Below are positions 9,094 through 18,900 of a stretch of DNA of 64,000 nucleotides, piece after piece. The DNA is from Bacillota bacterium (GTDB lineage: Bacteria > Bacillota > Clostridia > Christensenellales > CAG-314): positions 1 through 64,000 of the forward strand of contig JAEWZT010000003.1 of the NCBI GenBank assembly GCA_023458375.1, written 5' to 3'. A program made the translations under genes and the position numbers. The notes below the pieces were generated by a model. It searched no databases. It was not told where the DNA came from and saw only the letters and a program-made list of their open reading frames with translations. The first letter of the stretch is position 1. Each line of letters opens with the position of its first letter.

Positions 9094-9132
9094 AAAAATA
9101 GCGTAGTTATCGAATTTGGTAGCTACGCTTTT
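9094..9132 (-). terminator. Intrinsic terminator after the recombinase gene
   Basis: Arms at 9100-9106 and 9123-9129 (AGCGTAG/CTACGCT) are flanked by A5 and T5 runs, so it can act in both directions. It begins directly at the recombinase stop codon. Confidence 0.8.
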
Positions 9133-10755
9133 TCATTTGTCTAGCTTTATTCCCTCTAGACCATTAAATATTACATCAATTCTTTGTTGTCTTTTACCAT
9201 CGATTTTTTCAACTTTATACACAAGCACTTTACTAACTAGTTCTCGCAATACTTCACAATCTAAGGTTTCAATGTGGGTATATTTTTTAACCGCAGTAAC
9301 AAATGATTCAACATTAACTAGTTTGTTAGTTTCTTCATTAATATAGATGTCTAGATCTTTAATTTTGCTTGTTAAATCAGCTTGCTCGATTTCATAATTT
9401 ACAGAGAGTTTGCTAAATCTATCATCGGATATTTTACCTTCAATGTTATCTTCATATAAGTGTTGAATGATTGAATCTAGTTTATTTATTCTAGCCATTG
9501 CAATCTCATATTCTTTTTTAGCTTCTTTTAGTTTTCTATTTGTGTTTTCCTTTGTTTGTTTAGTAACAAGTTCAACAAACTCACTCTCTGAATTATGTAC
9601 TAAATTGATCATATCGTTGATTCTTTGCAAGATTAACTTTTCCAATACTATATTTCTAATTTGATGTGATGAGCAGGTTTGTTTAGACTTTTTTCTATAT
9701 GAAGCACAAACCATATAATGCTTATCATATGTCCAACCATTACCACGAACTTGGTAAAGTTTAGCACCACAATCGGCACAATATACCATTCCAGAAAGAA
9801 GTGGCATTTCTCCAAGATTAGTTCGAGTTCTATGATTATCTCTAATATGCTGTACAATATCAAAAGTTTCTTTGTCTATAATTGTCTCATGTGTATTTTC
9901 AAATACTTTCCATTTTTCAGGTGGGTTATAGTAGGTTTTGTGATTCTTGAAAGACTTTTTATATGTTCTAAAATTAATAGTTTTACCTAAATATTCTTGT
10001 TTAGATAAAATATCGCTAATAGTTTTAGGATTCCAAAAGTATGGAGCACTATCTTTGGATGCACGAGCAGGACTTTTTAATCCTAACTTTTCCATATGAG
10101 CGACAGGTGAGTCTGTTTTTTCTTCTGTTAGTTTATCTGCAATCTGTGATGGACCATAACCTTTAACACATAATTCAAATATTCTTTTAACAACAAGTGA
10201 TGCTTCTTCATCAACAATCCACTTGTTTTTATCTTCTTTATCTTTTAAATACCCATAAGGTGGAACAGTTGTTAATGGCTTACCAGATTCACCTTTGGCT
10301 TTTACAACAGCTCGTATTTTTCTTGATGTGTCTTTGGCGTAATATTCATTGAAAATATTTATAAATGGAGTCATATCATTTTCTGTTCCATTAATACTAT
10401 CAACACCATTATTGATTGCGATAAACCTTATATCATTGTTAGGAAAAACCATCTCAGTATAAATACCAACTTGAAGATAATCTCTACCAAGACGGCTCAT
10501 ATCCTTAACAATAATAGTTCCTATAAGACCATCATCTATTTTAGCATTTAATCTTTGCCAATCTGGTCTATTAAAATTAGTTCCTGAATATCCATCATCA
10601 ACAAAGAATTCAGTGTTTTTATGTCCATTATCATCAGCATACTTTTTTAGCATCTCTTTTTGATGAATAATTGAGTTACTATCACCTTGAAGTTCATCAT
10701 CACGAGAAAGACGACAATAAAGTGCAGTAATCTTTTCATTATTTAGTTGTAACAT
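9133..10755 (-). CDS. Large serine recombinase (integrase)
   Basis: A 540-residue large serine recombinase, expected to catalyse integration and excision of the element. The N-terminal resolvase domain has the catalytic S17 in ALYCRLSRDD and DGYSGTNFNRPDWQRL at about 53-68. A recombinase domain spans about 165-290. A zinc ribbon follows (YCADCG at about 327 and later Cys pairs). A coiled coil lies at about 400-470. The length is typical of this family in Bacillota mobile elements. It sits at the left end, next to attL, with its terminator immediately downstream. No separate recombination directionality factor is obvious; the small upstream proteins are candidates. Confidence 0.96.
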   Translation of the reverse strand: MLQLNNEKITALYCRLSRDDELQGDSNSIIHQKEMLKKYADDNGHKNTEFFVDDGYSGTNFNRPDWQRLNAKIDDGLIGTIIVKDMSRLGRDYLQVGIYTEMVFPNNDIRFIAINNGVDSINGTENDMTPFINIFNEYYAKDTSRKIRAVVKAKGESGKPLTTVPPYGYLKDKEDKNKWIVDEEASLVVKRIFELCVKGYGPSQIADKLTEEKTDSPVAHMEKLGLKSPARASKDSAPYFWNPKTISDILSKQEYLGKTINFRTYKKSFKNHKTYYNPPEKWKVFENTHETIIDKETFDIVQHIRDNHRTRTNLGEMPLLSGMVYCADCGAKLYQVRGNGWTYDKHYMVCASYRKKSKQTCSSHQIRNIVLEKLILQRINDMINLVHNSESEFVELVTKQTKENTNRKLKEAKKEYEIAMARINKLDSIIQHLYEDNIEGKISDDRFSKLSVNYEIEQADLTSKIKDLDIYINEETNKLVNVESFVTAVKKYTHIETLDCEVLRELVSKVLVYKVEKIDGKRQQRIDVIFNGLEGIKLDK

Positions 10756-10772
10756 TTACATCGTCCTCCTCG

Positions 10773-10973
10773 TTAGATTTCCTTTCCATCTTTGCCAAGT
10801 ACTTTTATAGAATCAATAGTGCCGTTTTCAAACAACTCAATCACATAAGCACTTGCTTTATCGAATGGCCAGTGTAGTGATTCTTGATAATACTTAAGCA
10901 AGAATTCAATACCAGAATAACTGGTGTTCGTTTGTTTACAAATTTCTTTTAAATCTTCTAATGTTTTACCCAT
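10773..10973 (-). CDS. Small hypothetical protein upstream of recombinase
   Basis: A 66-residue, mostly helical protein with no cysteine or membrane segment. I do not recognise a family. It is preceded by a strong ribosome site (AAAGGAGG) and ends 17 bases before the recombinase, so the two are probably co-transcribed. The position makes it a candidate accessory or directionality factor, but no motif proves that. Confidence 0.7.
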   Translation of the reverse strand: MGKTLEDLKEICKQTNTSYSGIEFLLKYYQESLHWPFDKASAYVIELFENGTIDSIKVLGKDGKEI

Positions 10974-11032
10974 TTTGATACCTCCTTTAGGTGTGTATAT
11001 ATATCACTCTAAAGGGTATTTATATCAAGTCA

Positions 11033-11203
11033 TTAGGCGGATGTTTTTTGTTTATTTTCCTTACTTTCAAGATTGTTTAGTATTAGTTTCTTAATCTTGT
11101 TTTTAATAACTTTTATATCATCTTTTGAGGGTATAATGGAACGAACAATGTATGTAGTACCATTTATAACAGTAGAAGCTTCATATATTAAACATTCATC
11201 CAT
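11033..11203 (-). CDS. Small basic-tailed protein (TnpW-like position)
   Basis: A 56-residue reading frame from ATG at 11203 to TAA at 11033. It starts MDECLIYEASTVINGTTYIV and ends in a Lys-rich helix. Small proteins of this kind often precede recombinases in Clostridia mobile elements, but I cannot assign a family. No clear Shine-Dalgarno precedes the ATG; instead a stable RNA fold ends nine bases upstream. It could be an accessory DNA-binding or directionality factor. Confidence 0.55.
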   Translation of the reverse strand: MDECLIYEASTVINGTTYIVRSIIPSKDDIKVIKNKIKKLILNNLESKENKQKTSA

Positions 11204-11211
11204 AATCTATT

Positions 11212-11273
11212 GCACAAACCCAACTGGGAAGCGTTACACTCCCCAGAAAGGCCCGAAATACGGCTTACTGTGC
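11212..11273 (-). ncRNA. Candidate structured RNA between capsid gene and 56-aa ORF
   Basis: This 62-nt patch is clearly richer in G+C than the element around it. Read on the minus strand, GCACA (11273-11269) pairs with UGUGC (11216-11212) and closes two inner hairpins. One is a short stem with one bulge (11251-11255 with 11261-11264). The other is a 10-bp stem with a 3-nt UAA loop, 11246-11237 with 11233-11224, counting two G-U pairs. It could be a cis leader of the recombinase genes or an independent small RNA. No known RNA class is recognised. Confidence 0.45.
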
Positions 11274-11275
11274 GT

Positions 11276-12157
11276 TTATTCCTCCTTGTTAACAACTAAT
11301 GCCTTGATAGCATTTGACCTCACAAGCTTTGAATCTAAGCGTTCATTTGCAATGTAGCCAATGTCATTCGTTTCAGCATATCTTTCATTTAACACACTAA
11401 CAGCAAGTGGTTTTCTAATGATCATCCAGAAATAAGATAAGTCTCCGAAGATAATAGGTTTTTCAGCATCTTCCATGTAAGGACTGATGACGACTTCTTT
11501 TCCAAAGATAGTATTATTAGAATGATTCCATAATGGATTACCAACAGCGTCTTTTAGTTTTCTAAGAGCTATAGCAGTTTCATCACTCATAATAAAGATA
11601 GCGTTAGTTCTGTATTCTTTTTGAACACTGAAGTATAAATCTACAACCTTATCATAAGTAAGTTCAGTAGTAGTTGCTCCAGTTTGAGCAGAGTTTAAAA
11701 GTCCAAGTGGCTCATTGATACCAGTACCATTAAGGCAGATATCTTCCTCAGCCTTACCGAAACGTCTTGCAAATTCACCTGATAAATATGCTTTAACATC
11801 AAAGTTTCTATCATAGATAAACCAAGTCTTGATTTTAGTAAGTGATCCAATCTTATATGAACTGAATCTTGCTTCACTAAATTCATCATTCTGTTCTGGA
11901 TAATTTCCATTTTCAGGAATGATTGTAGCTTTAGTATTAGATACCGTTGCAACGATAGTACCGCCATTTTTGAAGCAGTTAAGTACTGTTGCATGCTTTC
12001 TAAATAAATTGTCTTTCTTTAAGATTTCATCCTCAATAGGAAAGATGAATGAGTTCGCTTCAGAGCTTCCTTCTTGAAGAAGTGAAAAGTCTTCAGGTTT
12101 TGAACTAGCTCTTAACATATTGTCTAATGCCTTTAAATAATAATGATTGATTTTCAT
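11276..12157 (-). CDS. HK97-fold phage major capsid protein
   Basis: A 293-residue protein with the HK97 major capsid fold. Typical signals are the spine-helix region and ICLNGTGINEPLGLL at about 138-152, then LTYDKVVDLYFSVQKEYRTN, WMIIRKPLAVSVLNERYAE and a final D-x-R-like strand (GYIANERLDSKLVRSNAIKALVV region). It starts at the mature N-arm, so there is no N-terminal delta/scaffold domain and no protease gene beside it. Portal, terminase and head-completion genes are absent too. It may assemble small shells that rely on a helper phage, or be a remnant. The coding frame is intact. Confidence 0.92.
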   Translation of the reverse strand: MKINHYYLKALDNMLRASSKPEDFSLLQEGSSEANSFIFPIEDEILKKDNLFRKHATVLNCFKNGGTIVATVSNTKATIIPENGNYPEQNDEFSEARFSSYKIGSLTKIKTWFIYDRNFDVKAYLSGEFARRFGKAEEDICLNGTGINEPLGLLNSAQTGATTTELTYDKVVDLYFSVQKEYRTNAIFIMSDETAIALRKLKDAVGNPLWNHSNNTIFGKEVVISPYMEDAEKPIIFGDLSYFWMIIRKPLAVSVLNERYAETNDIGYIANERLDSKLVRSNAIKALVVNKEE

Positions 12158-12173
12158 AATTTGTTAATCTCCT

Positions 12174-12461
12174 TTAATTGTTTTCTTTTCTGCAACGAAT
12201 GCAAGTGTATACAGTGACTTCATTATCACCAGTAATTGTTGTTGGACTCATTGGCTCTCCACAATATGGACATTTGATATCATTGTTTTTGATTTCATCC
12301 ATTGCTTTAGAGTGAAGAAGGAACTGAGCCTTACTTACTTCAAATAGATAGTGTTTGAACTTGTCTTTGATTGCTTTACTAGTGAGTGATGGAAATATTG
12401 GTGTGAATTCATTATCATCACTTTCAACTAGTGGATAGAACTTAGGATTAAAATTACTCAT
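12174..12461 (-). CDS. Small zinc-ribbon protein
   Basis: A 95-residue protein ending in a zinc ribbon: CPYCGEPM then, 17 residues later, CIRCRK. The start at 12461 is chosen because GGAGG lies nine bases before that ATG; a longer frame up to 12515 has no site and would cover the end of the neighbour. It overlaps the upstream 88-aa gene by eight bases. A role in the head or DNA-handling module is only suggested by position. Confidence 0.7.
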   Translation of the reverse strand: MSNFNPKFYPLVESDDNEFTPIFPSLTSKAIKDKFKHYLFEVSKAQFLLHSKAMDEIKNNDIKCPYCGEPMSPTTITGDNEVTVYTCIRCRKENN

Positions 12462-12720
12462 TCTTAAGTACCTCCGCATAACCAGCAAATCTTTCTTTGA
12501 CAAAAGTTTCAGCACTTTCTAAATCTTCAAAGAATGTCTCACTTAAGCCATATGTAACTCTATAAGGCATTTCTTTTCTTGCTTTGCTTTTACAAATACC
12601 AACTAGTCCTTTGTCACTAGTCTTATATAGCTTGATGCATTTATATTTGTTATCTGAAAAGCGTCTTAAATCGTTTTTATATAAGTGGTTTTCTCCACCA
12701 TAAGTAACATGTAATTTCAT
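12454..12720 (-). CDS. Small phage-like hypothetical protein
   Basis: An 88-residue, strongly charged soluble protein starting MKLHVTYGGENHLYKNDLRR. It has a good ribosome site (AGGAG, eight bases before ATG) and translationally overlaps the zinc-ribbon gene. No family recognised. It is the first gene after the spacer carrying the TGTCAATAT boxes. Confidence 0.65.
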   Translation of the reverse strand: MKLHVTYGGENHLYKNDLRRFSDNKYKCIKLYKTSDKGLVGICKSKARKEMPYRVTYGLSETFFEDLESAETFVKERFAGYAEVLKNE

Positions 12721-12853
12721 GATTTTTTATCTCCTATAATTGTTTTTTTGAATGAAGGGTTATACCCCCTTTGATTTCGCAATTTTTTCGCGAGAAACCC
12801 CACGTCGGTGTCTAAATTAATAGTTGTAGAGATTAAGACCGCCCCTGGGTTAG

Positions 12854-12980
12854 TTTTGTCAATATTGTCAGACCATATCATGCGTGTTTATCTTTAAAAG
12901 AAGGTTCAATAATATATTTAGTAATAAATAAATATAGTTAAAAATGCTTCTATATTGACACACCGACAATATTGACAAAA
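12854..12980. promoter_or_regulatory. Iteron-like TGTCAATAT boxes
   Basis: A perfect 16-bp inverted repeat lies at 12854-12869 and 12965-12980. Its core TGTCAATAT occurs three times: once forward at 12858-12866 and twice reversed at 12952-12960 and 12969-12977, the last two 17 bp apart. The boxes sit in the non-coding gap (12721-12990) between the primase stop and the 88-aa gene. They could be binding sites of a replication initiator or a repressor. Confidence 0.45.
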
Positions 12981-12990
12981 GTCTATCTAC

Positions 12991-15258
12991 CTAAGGAGGC
13001 TCCCCATCATCTATATAGATTTTAGGGTTTACAAGGTATGTTTCGCTTCTAGGACGTCCTGCAACATATGTTTGTTGCTTTTCCTTAAGATAACCATAGT
13101 CAGCGAGCATTGACAAAACTGGTGCAATCCTATCTTTCTTACCAATCTTACTGGTAATACGAGCTATAATTCGTGCATTGACTTCAGTTAACTCTGGCTT
13201 GTGTTCCTTAATAACTTTAATAAGAGTCTTTGCATCTTTAGTTTTCTGATCTACACCTAACAGATTAAAAGCACACTCTGCATGTTCTAGAAAGTACTCA
13301 CCAACCTTTATTGCATTGGCCATGTCATCCTTTTGAACTATCCATACAGCACTATCATCTGTTGATGGTTTATATCCTAAGAACTCGTCATATTTGATAC
13401 CTCTAGCACGAGTAATGATTGCAGAGAGCCTAAGAATATTACCGAGTAGCTTTCCAGCCCACGAGCCTATTTCTTTTAAATCCGTAGCAAGCCTTACTTC
13501 AAATTTGTTGTGATAATTTTCAAGCAAACTAGTGGCTTCATTCGATAAATGAATATAGGTAGCAGCTTGATTACTTTCATTTAAGATGTCATTAACAAGT
13601 GATATAAATGCTTGTTTAGATTCGTACTTGATTGGCTCAGTATTAAACTTACGACTACCAACTAGTGACTTAGGAATCGAGTAAAGAAATCTGGCTGTCA
13701 GACCTCTACCTTCAAAAGTTGAGTTAGTAATAAAGTTTTCTAGAACCTTCGGTTGAACTGTTAGAAGAATGGTCAGTCTTGGATTAGGTATGTATAGCGA
13801 ATCACGACCGATTCTATCCACCTTAAGTGAATCACCAGAATATCCTTTTAAGTAAATATCCAAATTGACTAGTTTTGAGTAAAGACCAGAAATGATATCG
13901 ACCATTCCACCTTCGCTTGAAACGATGGATATACAACCATTTTGAGCACTCATGTTTTCAGCAATAGACTCGGTTGTAACATCATCAAGAGTAAGGTTCA
14001 ACGAATTGAGTAGTTTGAAGTTAACTAGTTTATCAACTACAGCTTCATAATCTTCCTGAGTAGCTTTATTATTTTCTAAGTCTTTAAGTATCTTGGCTTT
14101 ATGATTCTTCAAGCGATTATATTCATCATGATTCTTTTTTAATTCAGTTTGATGGCTATTGTTGTAATTGGCTTCAAAAGCGTGAATCACTTTAACCATT
14201 TGATTTAGAACAGCTGATTTTCTATCACTAGGCTCAGCAACAATCATTACATAAAGAGATAACTGTTCTTCCCAGTCTGTTTTTCCAACAACCTTATAAT
14301 TCTTTTGCATAGCTAGAGCTAAGATAGCCAAAGCGGATACAAAAGCCATATCTGGAGGTGTTTGTGTACTTTCAGCTACTTCTAGGCAATAATCTCTTGC
14401 TGCAGGGGCTAAAACATTTATTGGAAAGCTTGGAAGAACTACATCTGGTAAAGGTATAATCTCATCGAAGGACTCCTTACCATAATCTTCAGGTTTCAGA
14501 TAATCAGGTTGTTTTTGTATTTCACCATAATATTTAATAGCTTGTTTCCAAATAGTGTTTAATTCACTAGTCGATAAAGGTGGATTACATCTTTTAGCAT
14601 TCTTACGATAAAGTTCTCTAGTCGCTTCAATATTACCATCTCTTTTTAGAATAGAAACTGCAATCTTTAGCATTGTTGCATTACGAGAGCCTTCTGGTAT
14701 AGAATCATCATCTAAGAATTCAATAGTCTTTTCTTTATTAAGTAAGTGGTCATCTAGCGTTTTTATGCCTTCGTGAATGATGATTTCAGGATTATGAGTT
14801 CCAAACATAAATCTTCCTGCATCAAGTGCATTCTTATCTACGTAAGGATAGAACTCATAAAACTTTAGCTTTAAATCACGAACTGTATCAGCACTAGTTA
14901 GTTCACAAGAAATAAATATGATATGAAACTTTGGTCGTGGTTTACGACCTTTTTTCTCTTTCATATTGTTTCTAGAGAAGTGAATGATGTAACTTAAATC
15001 CTTAAATTCAGTAGCTATGATATCAGGTGTAATCCATACTGACTCATCTTCCGTATGATCATTGTCGATATCAAAAGCTATAGTGCTTGTACTTTGAAAA
15101 GTATCAATGCTCCTATAATCATCTTTATATTTCGCACATACATAATCATGGGAGAATGCTTCCTTAGCACTAGTCTCATCTTTAACAATTAACTTATTTG
15201 GATATAAGCAGTTTTGTGGATTGTTAATGTAATTGGATAAATAGATTTCTAATTTCAT
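12991..15258 (-). CDS. Primase/DUF3987 replication protein
   Basis: A 755-residue replication protein. The N-terminal part resembles an archaeo-eukaryotic-type primase, with acidic AFDIDND at 61-67 and RPKFHIIFI at about 105-113. A primase C-terminal helical segment follows (about 170-230). The rest is a DUF3987-type helicase-like region, followed by a C-terminal winged-helix-like part. The start at 15258 is preferred because GAGGA lies seven bases before it; an ATG eight codons earlier is poorly spaced from its AGGAGG. Such proteins drive autonomous replication of phages, satellites and plasmids. Its presence argues for excision and replication rather than passive carriage. Confidence 0.85.
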   Translation of the reverse strand: MKLEIYLSNYINNPQNCLYPNKLIVKDETSAKEAFSHDYVCAKYKDDYRSIDTFQSTSTIAFDIDNDHTEDESVWITPDIIATEFKDLSYIIHFSRNNMKEKKGRKPRPKFHIIFISCELTSADTVRDLKLKFYEFYPYVDKNALDAGRFMFGTHNPEIIIHEGIKTLDDHLLNKEKTIEFLDDDSIPEGSRNATMLKIAVSILKRDGNIEATRELYRKNAKRCNPPLSTSELNTIWKQAIKYYGEIQKQPDYLKPEDYGKESFDEIIPLPDVVLPSFPINVLAPAARDYCLEVAESTQTPPDMAFVSALAILALAMQKNYKVVGKTDWEEQLSLYVMIVAEPSDRKSAVLNQMVKVIHAFEANYNNSHQTELKKNHDEYNRLKNHKAKILKDLENNKATQEDYEAVVDKLVNFKLLNSLNLTLDDVTTESIAENMSAQNGCISIVSSEGGMVDIISGLYSKLVNLDIYLKGYSGDSLKVDRIGRDSLYIPNPRLTILLTVQPKVLENFITNSTFEGRGLTARFLYSIPKSLVGSRKFNTEPIKYESKQAFISLVNDILNESNQAATYIHLSNEATSLLENYHNKFEVRLATDLKEIGSWAGKLLGNILRLSAIITRARGIKYDEFLGYKPSTDDSAVWIVQKDDMANAIKVGEYFLEHAECAFNLLGVDQKTKDAKTLIKVIKEHKPELTEVNARIIARITSKIGKKDRIAPVLSMLADYGYLKEKQQTYVAGRPRSETYLVNPKIYIDDGEPP

Positions 15259-15315
15259 AATTATTTCCTCGTTTGTTTTCATGCATAATTCTTATGCCTC
15301 CTTAAATTTTTTATT

Positions 15316-15381
15316 TCATCTACTGGCCAGTAAGTTGAAACCATCTATAAAGTTCTTTAAGGACTGCTTTATAAAGTCCAT
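15316..15381 (-). CDS. Possible 21-residue leader peptide
   Basis: A 21-codon frame (MDFIKQSLKNFIDGFNLLAS plus R) with AAGGAAG six bases before the ATG. It ends 57 bases before the primase start. Between them lies a second AGGAGG followed by an overlapping 20-codon frame. These may be small genes or translational leaders of the primase; nothing else supports them. Confidence 0.3.
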   Translation of the reverse strand: MDFIKQSLKNFIDGFNLLASR

Positions 15382-15748
15382 GTTTCTTCCTTCTAAAAGT
15401 CAAATGGGATATTTGTTTGACTTCTGCCAAAAAAACTTAAAATATTTTTTCTCGCACTTTACCTGAAGAGTAATTAACATCTTCAATAGTCAAATGGGAA
15501 AGCGAGAGATATTTGCCAAATGATTTTGAACTTTTTTATCCTTTTCGATAGGTAGAGGAGCTTTTATCTCAAAAATGGTCGGATTTTTTCAGATTTTGAT
15601 AAAAATAAAAAAGTCCCCACCGAATTGGTAGAGACAAGTTTGAGAAAATTAATATACTTTTCCTGTTTTTTTTGGTATTTATATAGTAAAATTGAGAAAA
15701 AAGTGTTATAATGATTACAAGTTATTTACAAGTAAAGGATGAACGAAT
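15382..15748 (+). promoter_or_regulatory. Divergent control region with extended -10 promoter of the RM operon
   Basis: No gene is seen here. An extended -10 box TGTTATAAT lies at 15704-15712, 36 bases before the XRE gene; no good -35 is present. A 12-bp direct repeat AGTCAAATGGGA occurs at 15398-15409 and 15488-15499, 90 bp apart. An imperfect hairpin lies at about 15611-15634. The repeats are candidate operators for the XRE protein, controlling the two divergent arms of the element. Confidence 0.5.
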
Positions 15749-15946
15749 ATGAATTATAAAAGATTAGTTAAAGAATTACGTGAAAAGCTAATTATCACAC
15801 AAGAGGAATTAGCTCAGCTTTTAGGTGTTTCATTTGCTTCTATTAACAGATGGGAAACAGGTAAACATGAACCAACAACAAAAATTAGAAGAAAAATTGT
15901 TCAGCTTTGTAAAGAAAATAATATTGATTTGGAGGGGAAAGAATAA
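15749..15946 (+). CDS. XRE-family transcriptional regulator
   Basis: A 65-residue protein that is almost entirely a helix-turn-helix: TQEELAQLLGVSFASINRWETGK at about 17-39. It is the first gene of the hsdRMS operon, and its stop overlaps the hsdR start by one base (TAATG). It is likely a repressor or timing controller of the restriction operon, similar in role to controller proteins, and may also control the divergent replication arm. The ribosome site is AAAGGA. Confidence 0.88.
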   Translation: MNYKRLVKELREKLIITQEELAQLLGVSFASINRWETGKHEPTTKIRRKIVQLCKENNIDLEGKE

Positions 15947-18900
15947 TGTTACATTTTAATGAGGATACAAGAGTTAAATTTCCTGCAACCATTCAATTTT
16001 TAAGATTGGGCTATGAATATCAATCACTTAAAGGTGCTCGGATCGATTTTGACACAAAGATATTTATAGATAGATTTAAAACTTCCTTAGAAAGAATCAA
16101 TAAAAGAGAAATTCAAAATGATGAATTGTTCGCTCTTTTGGCTGAGATTAATACTCTAATTAAAAATAATGACTTAGGTAAAGAGTTTTATAAAAGATTA
16201 CTTTCTTCTGCACATCCAATTAGATTAATTGATCTAGATGATTATAGTAATAATGACTTTGCCGTTGTCAATGAATTGCCTTTCAGTGTTAAAGAAGGAA
16301 CAGAAGAAGGTTCTTTTAGGCCTGACATCAACATCCTTATCAATGGCATGCCTTTAGCGTTTTTAGAAGTGAAGCATCCTGATAATAGTGGTGGAATTCA
16401 AGTTGAATTTGAAAGAATGATTAATAAGAGATTAAAGAATGATGACTATAAAAAGTATTTCAATCTAATGCAAATTATCTCTTTTTCAAACAACATGGAG
16501 TACGAAGACTCCGATGATGACATTGCTGACGAAGTTAGAGCGGGATCGTTCTATACAACTCCAAATGGTCAAAGTACGACATTCTCTTTTTTTAGAGAAG
16601 ATATCAGAGAATACCATTCCAGATATAAATTGAAGGAAATTGATGAAGCTACAGTCAAGTTTGTAGTAAGAGATGGCGGTTACGATCCAATTGAAACGGA
16701 AACACCTGAATTCAACACTAATTTATCAGACCTAACATCATGCAATAGATTTATTACATCCCTTTTTGATAAAGAGAGATTTTTCTACATGCTTCGCTAT
16801 GGCATCATGTTCCTAACAGAAATTAAAAAAGTACATAACGCTTCAACAAATATAGATGAGGAAATTCCAATCAAGCAAAAGCACATCATGAGATATCCTC
16901 AGTTTTTTGCTACTAGAGCTATTATCAAGAGATTTGGTGAAAAGGATAAAAACGGTATTATTTGGCACACTCAAGGTTCAGGTAAGACCGCACTTTCAGC
17001 ATACTCACTAAAAGTCATAACAGATTACTTTGCCAAAAAGAATGTTAATACTAGATTCTTCTTTATCGTAGATAGGCTTGATTTAATGACTCAAGCAACA
17101 ACTGAATTTACGAACAGAGGTTTTGTAGTAACAAGCGTTTCAAGTAAGGTTGAATTTGCAAAAGAACTTAAGAAACCTCTTGATGAAGATAATGATGGCA
17201 TTGGTACGATTTGTATTGTTAATATTCATAAGTTGATGGAAGAATCAAAAATGCCAGTCATCGAGAATGTATACAATGTGAAAGTTCAAAGAATATTTTT
17301 TGTTGATGAAGCACATAGATCGTATAACGTTCATGGGGAATTCTTTAAGAATTTAATGACTTGTGATTCTAATGGTATATATATTGCCATGACAGGAACA
17401 CCTTTATTAACTAAGAAGGAACGTTCCAACTTAAAATTTGGTGATTACATCCACAAATATTTCTATGATAAATCAATCGCTGATGGTTATACATTAAGAA
17501 TTAAAAAAGAACAAATTGATACTGCAGCAAAGGCTGAGATTAAAGAAAATCTTGATATTGAAAACCAAAACCTCGATAGCAAAGATGTGTATGAATCTGA
17601 TGACTATATTGAGGGTGTTTCAAAATATATCGAAAAGGACTTCAGGCAATTCAGACTTGTAAACACTGATAATACAATCGGTGGAATGATCGTGTGCCGT
17701 TCTAACGACCAAGCAAGTAAAATCAATAAATGGTTTAAGACCAATAGTAAACTTACAAGTGGCCTAGTAATGTCAGATAGTGAAAATAATGCTGTTCAAA
17801 ATGCATTAAATAAACAACATCAAATTAACTTCAGAGAAAGTGGATTCCCTGATATTTTAGTTGTCCATTATATGCTTACAACTGGATATGACGTAAAAAG
17901 ACTAAAGAAAATGTATCTTTTAAGAGGACCACACGCACAAAGCTTGCTTCAAACGATTTCTCGTGTCAATAGACCATATAAAAGTCCTACAGGAAAAGTT
18001 TATCAATATGGTTATATCGTAGACTTCGTTGACATCGAAAAAGAATACAACAGCACTCTTGACGCTTATATCAAAGAACTTGAAACTGATATGAACGAAG
18101 ATGGCGATGATGAAGTATCATTGTCTGGTCTTGTTGTTGATAAAGAAGATATCAAGAGAAAACTTGATAAGTTTTTGGCTGAATTGAAAAGGTTTATTCC
18201 TGTTGATAATATTGAAACGTTTGTAAACATGATGCAATACTTCAACAAGGAAGCATTATTAAAGATTAGAAAGCTTTTAACTGGAGTTAAAGATTGTTCA
18301 GTCGAATTCAAACTTTCAAGAGCAGAAGAATACTCTAAATTAATTGATGATGACAAGGTTAATAAATATTTAAAGACAGTTAATGATAGAATTTCATTCA
18401 TAAATTTATCAAACAAGGTAATCGATACTCTTGATATCATGAATAATGAAGAAGTTATCAAAGTGGTTTATGAGTTTATAAAAACAAGAATTACCATTCT
18501 TGACTTAGGCAAATTTATGCTAAAGGATGAGGACTTCAATAAAGTAAAAGATGCACTTACTGAGCTTCAAAAAGAAGTTCAAAAGAATAAAAACAAGAAA
18601 GATATCAAGGTTCAAAAGCTCGAAGAATTACTTAAGAAAATTTTCGAGAAACTTCAAGTGTTCGAATATGCAACAATTGATGAATTATCAGATGAATTAA
18701 GAACAGCTCTTGAAGAAGCAAAAAGAATAAATGAAGAAAATGATAGACTTTCTCAAGCCTATGGTGGAAGCTTTGCATTCGTTAAAACATTAAGTGATAC
18801 TGTAATAGAAACGAACATCGATAGGTCAGATATCGAAAGCTTCTTAAAAATTATTTACGACAACATTAAAGATACAATCTATGACGATGCTTTAATCTTA

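Noticed and set aside
11073..11357. 94-codon plus-strand frame over the structured RNA and capsid 3' end
   Set aside because: Opposes the capsid gene, the 56-aa frame and the hairpin region; no ribosome site.
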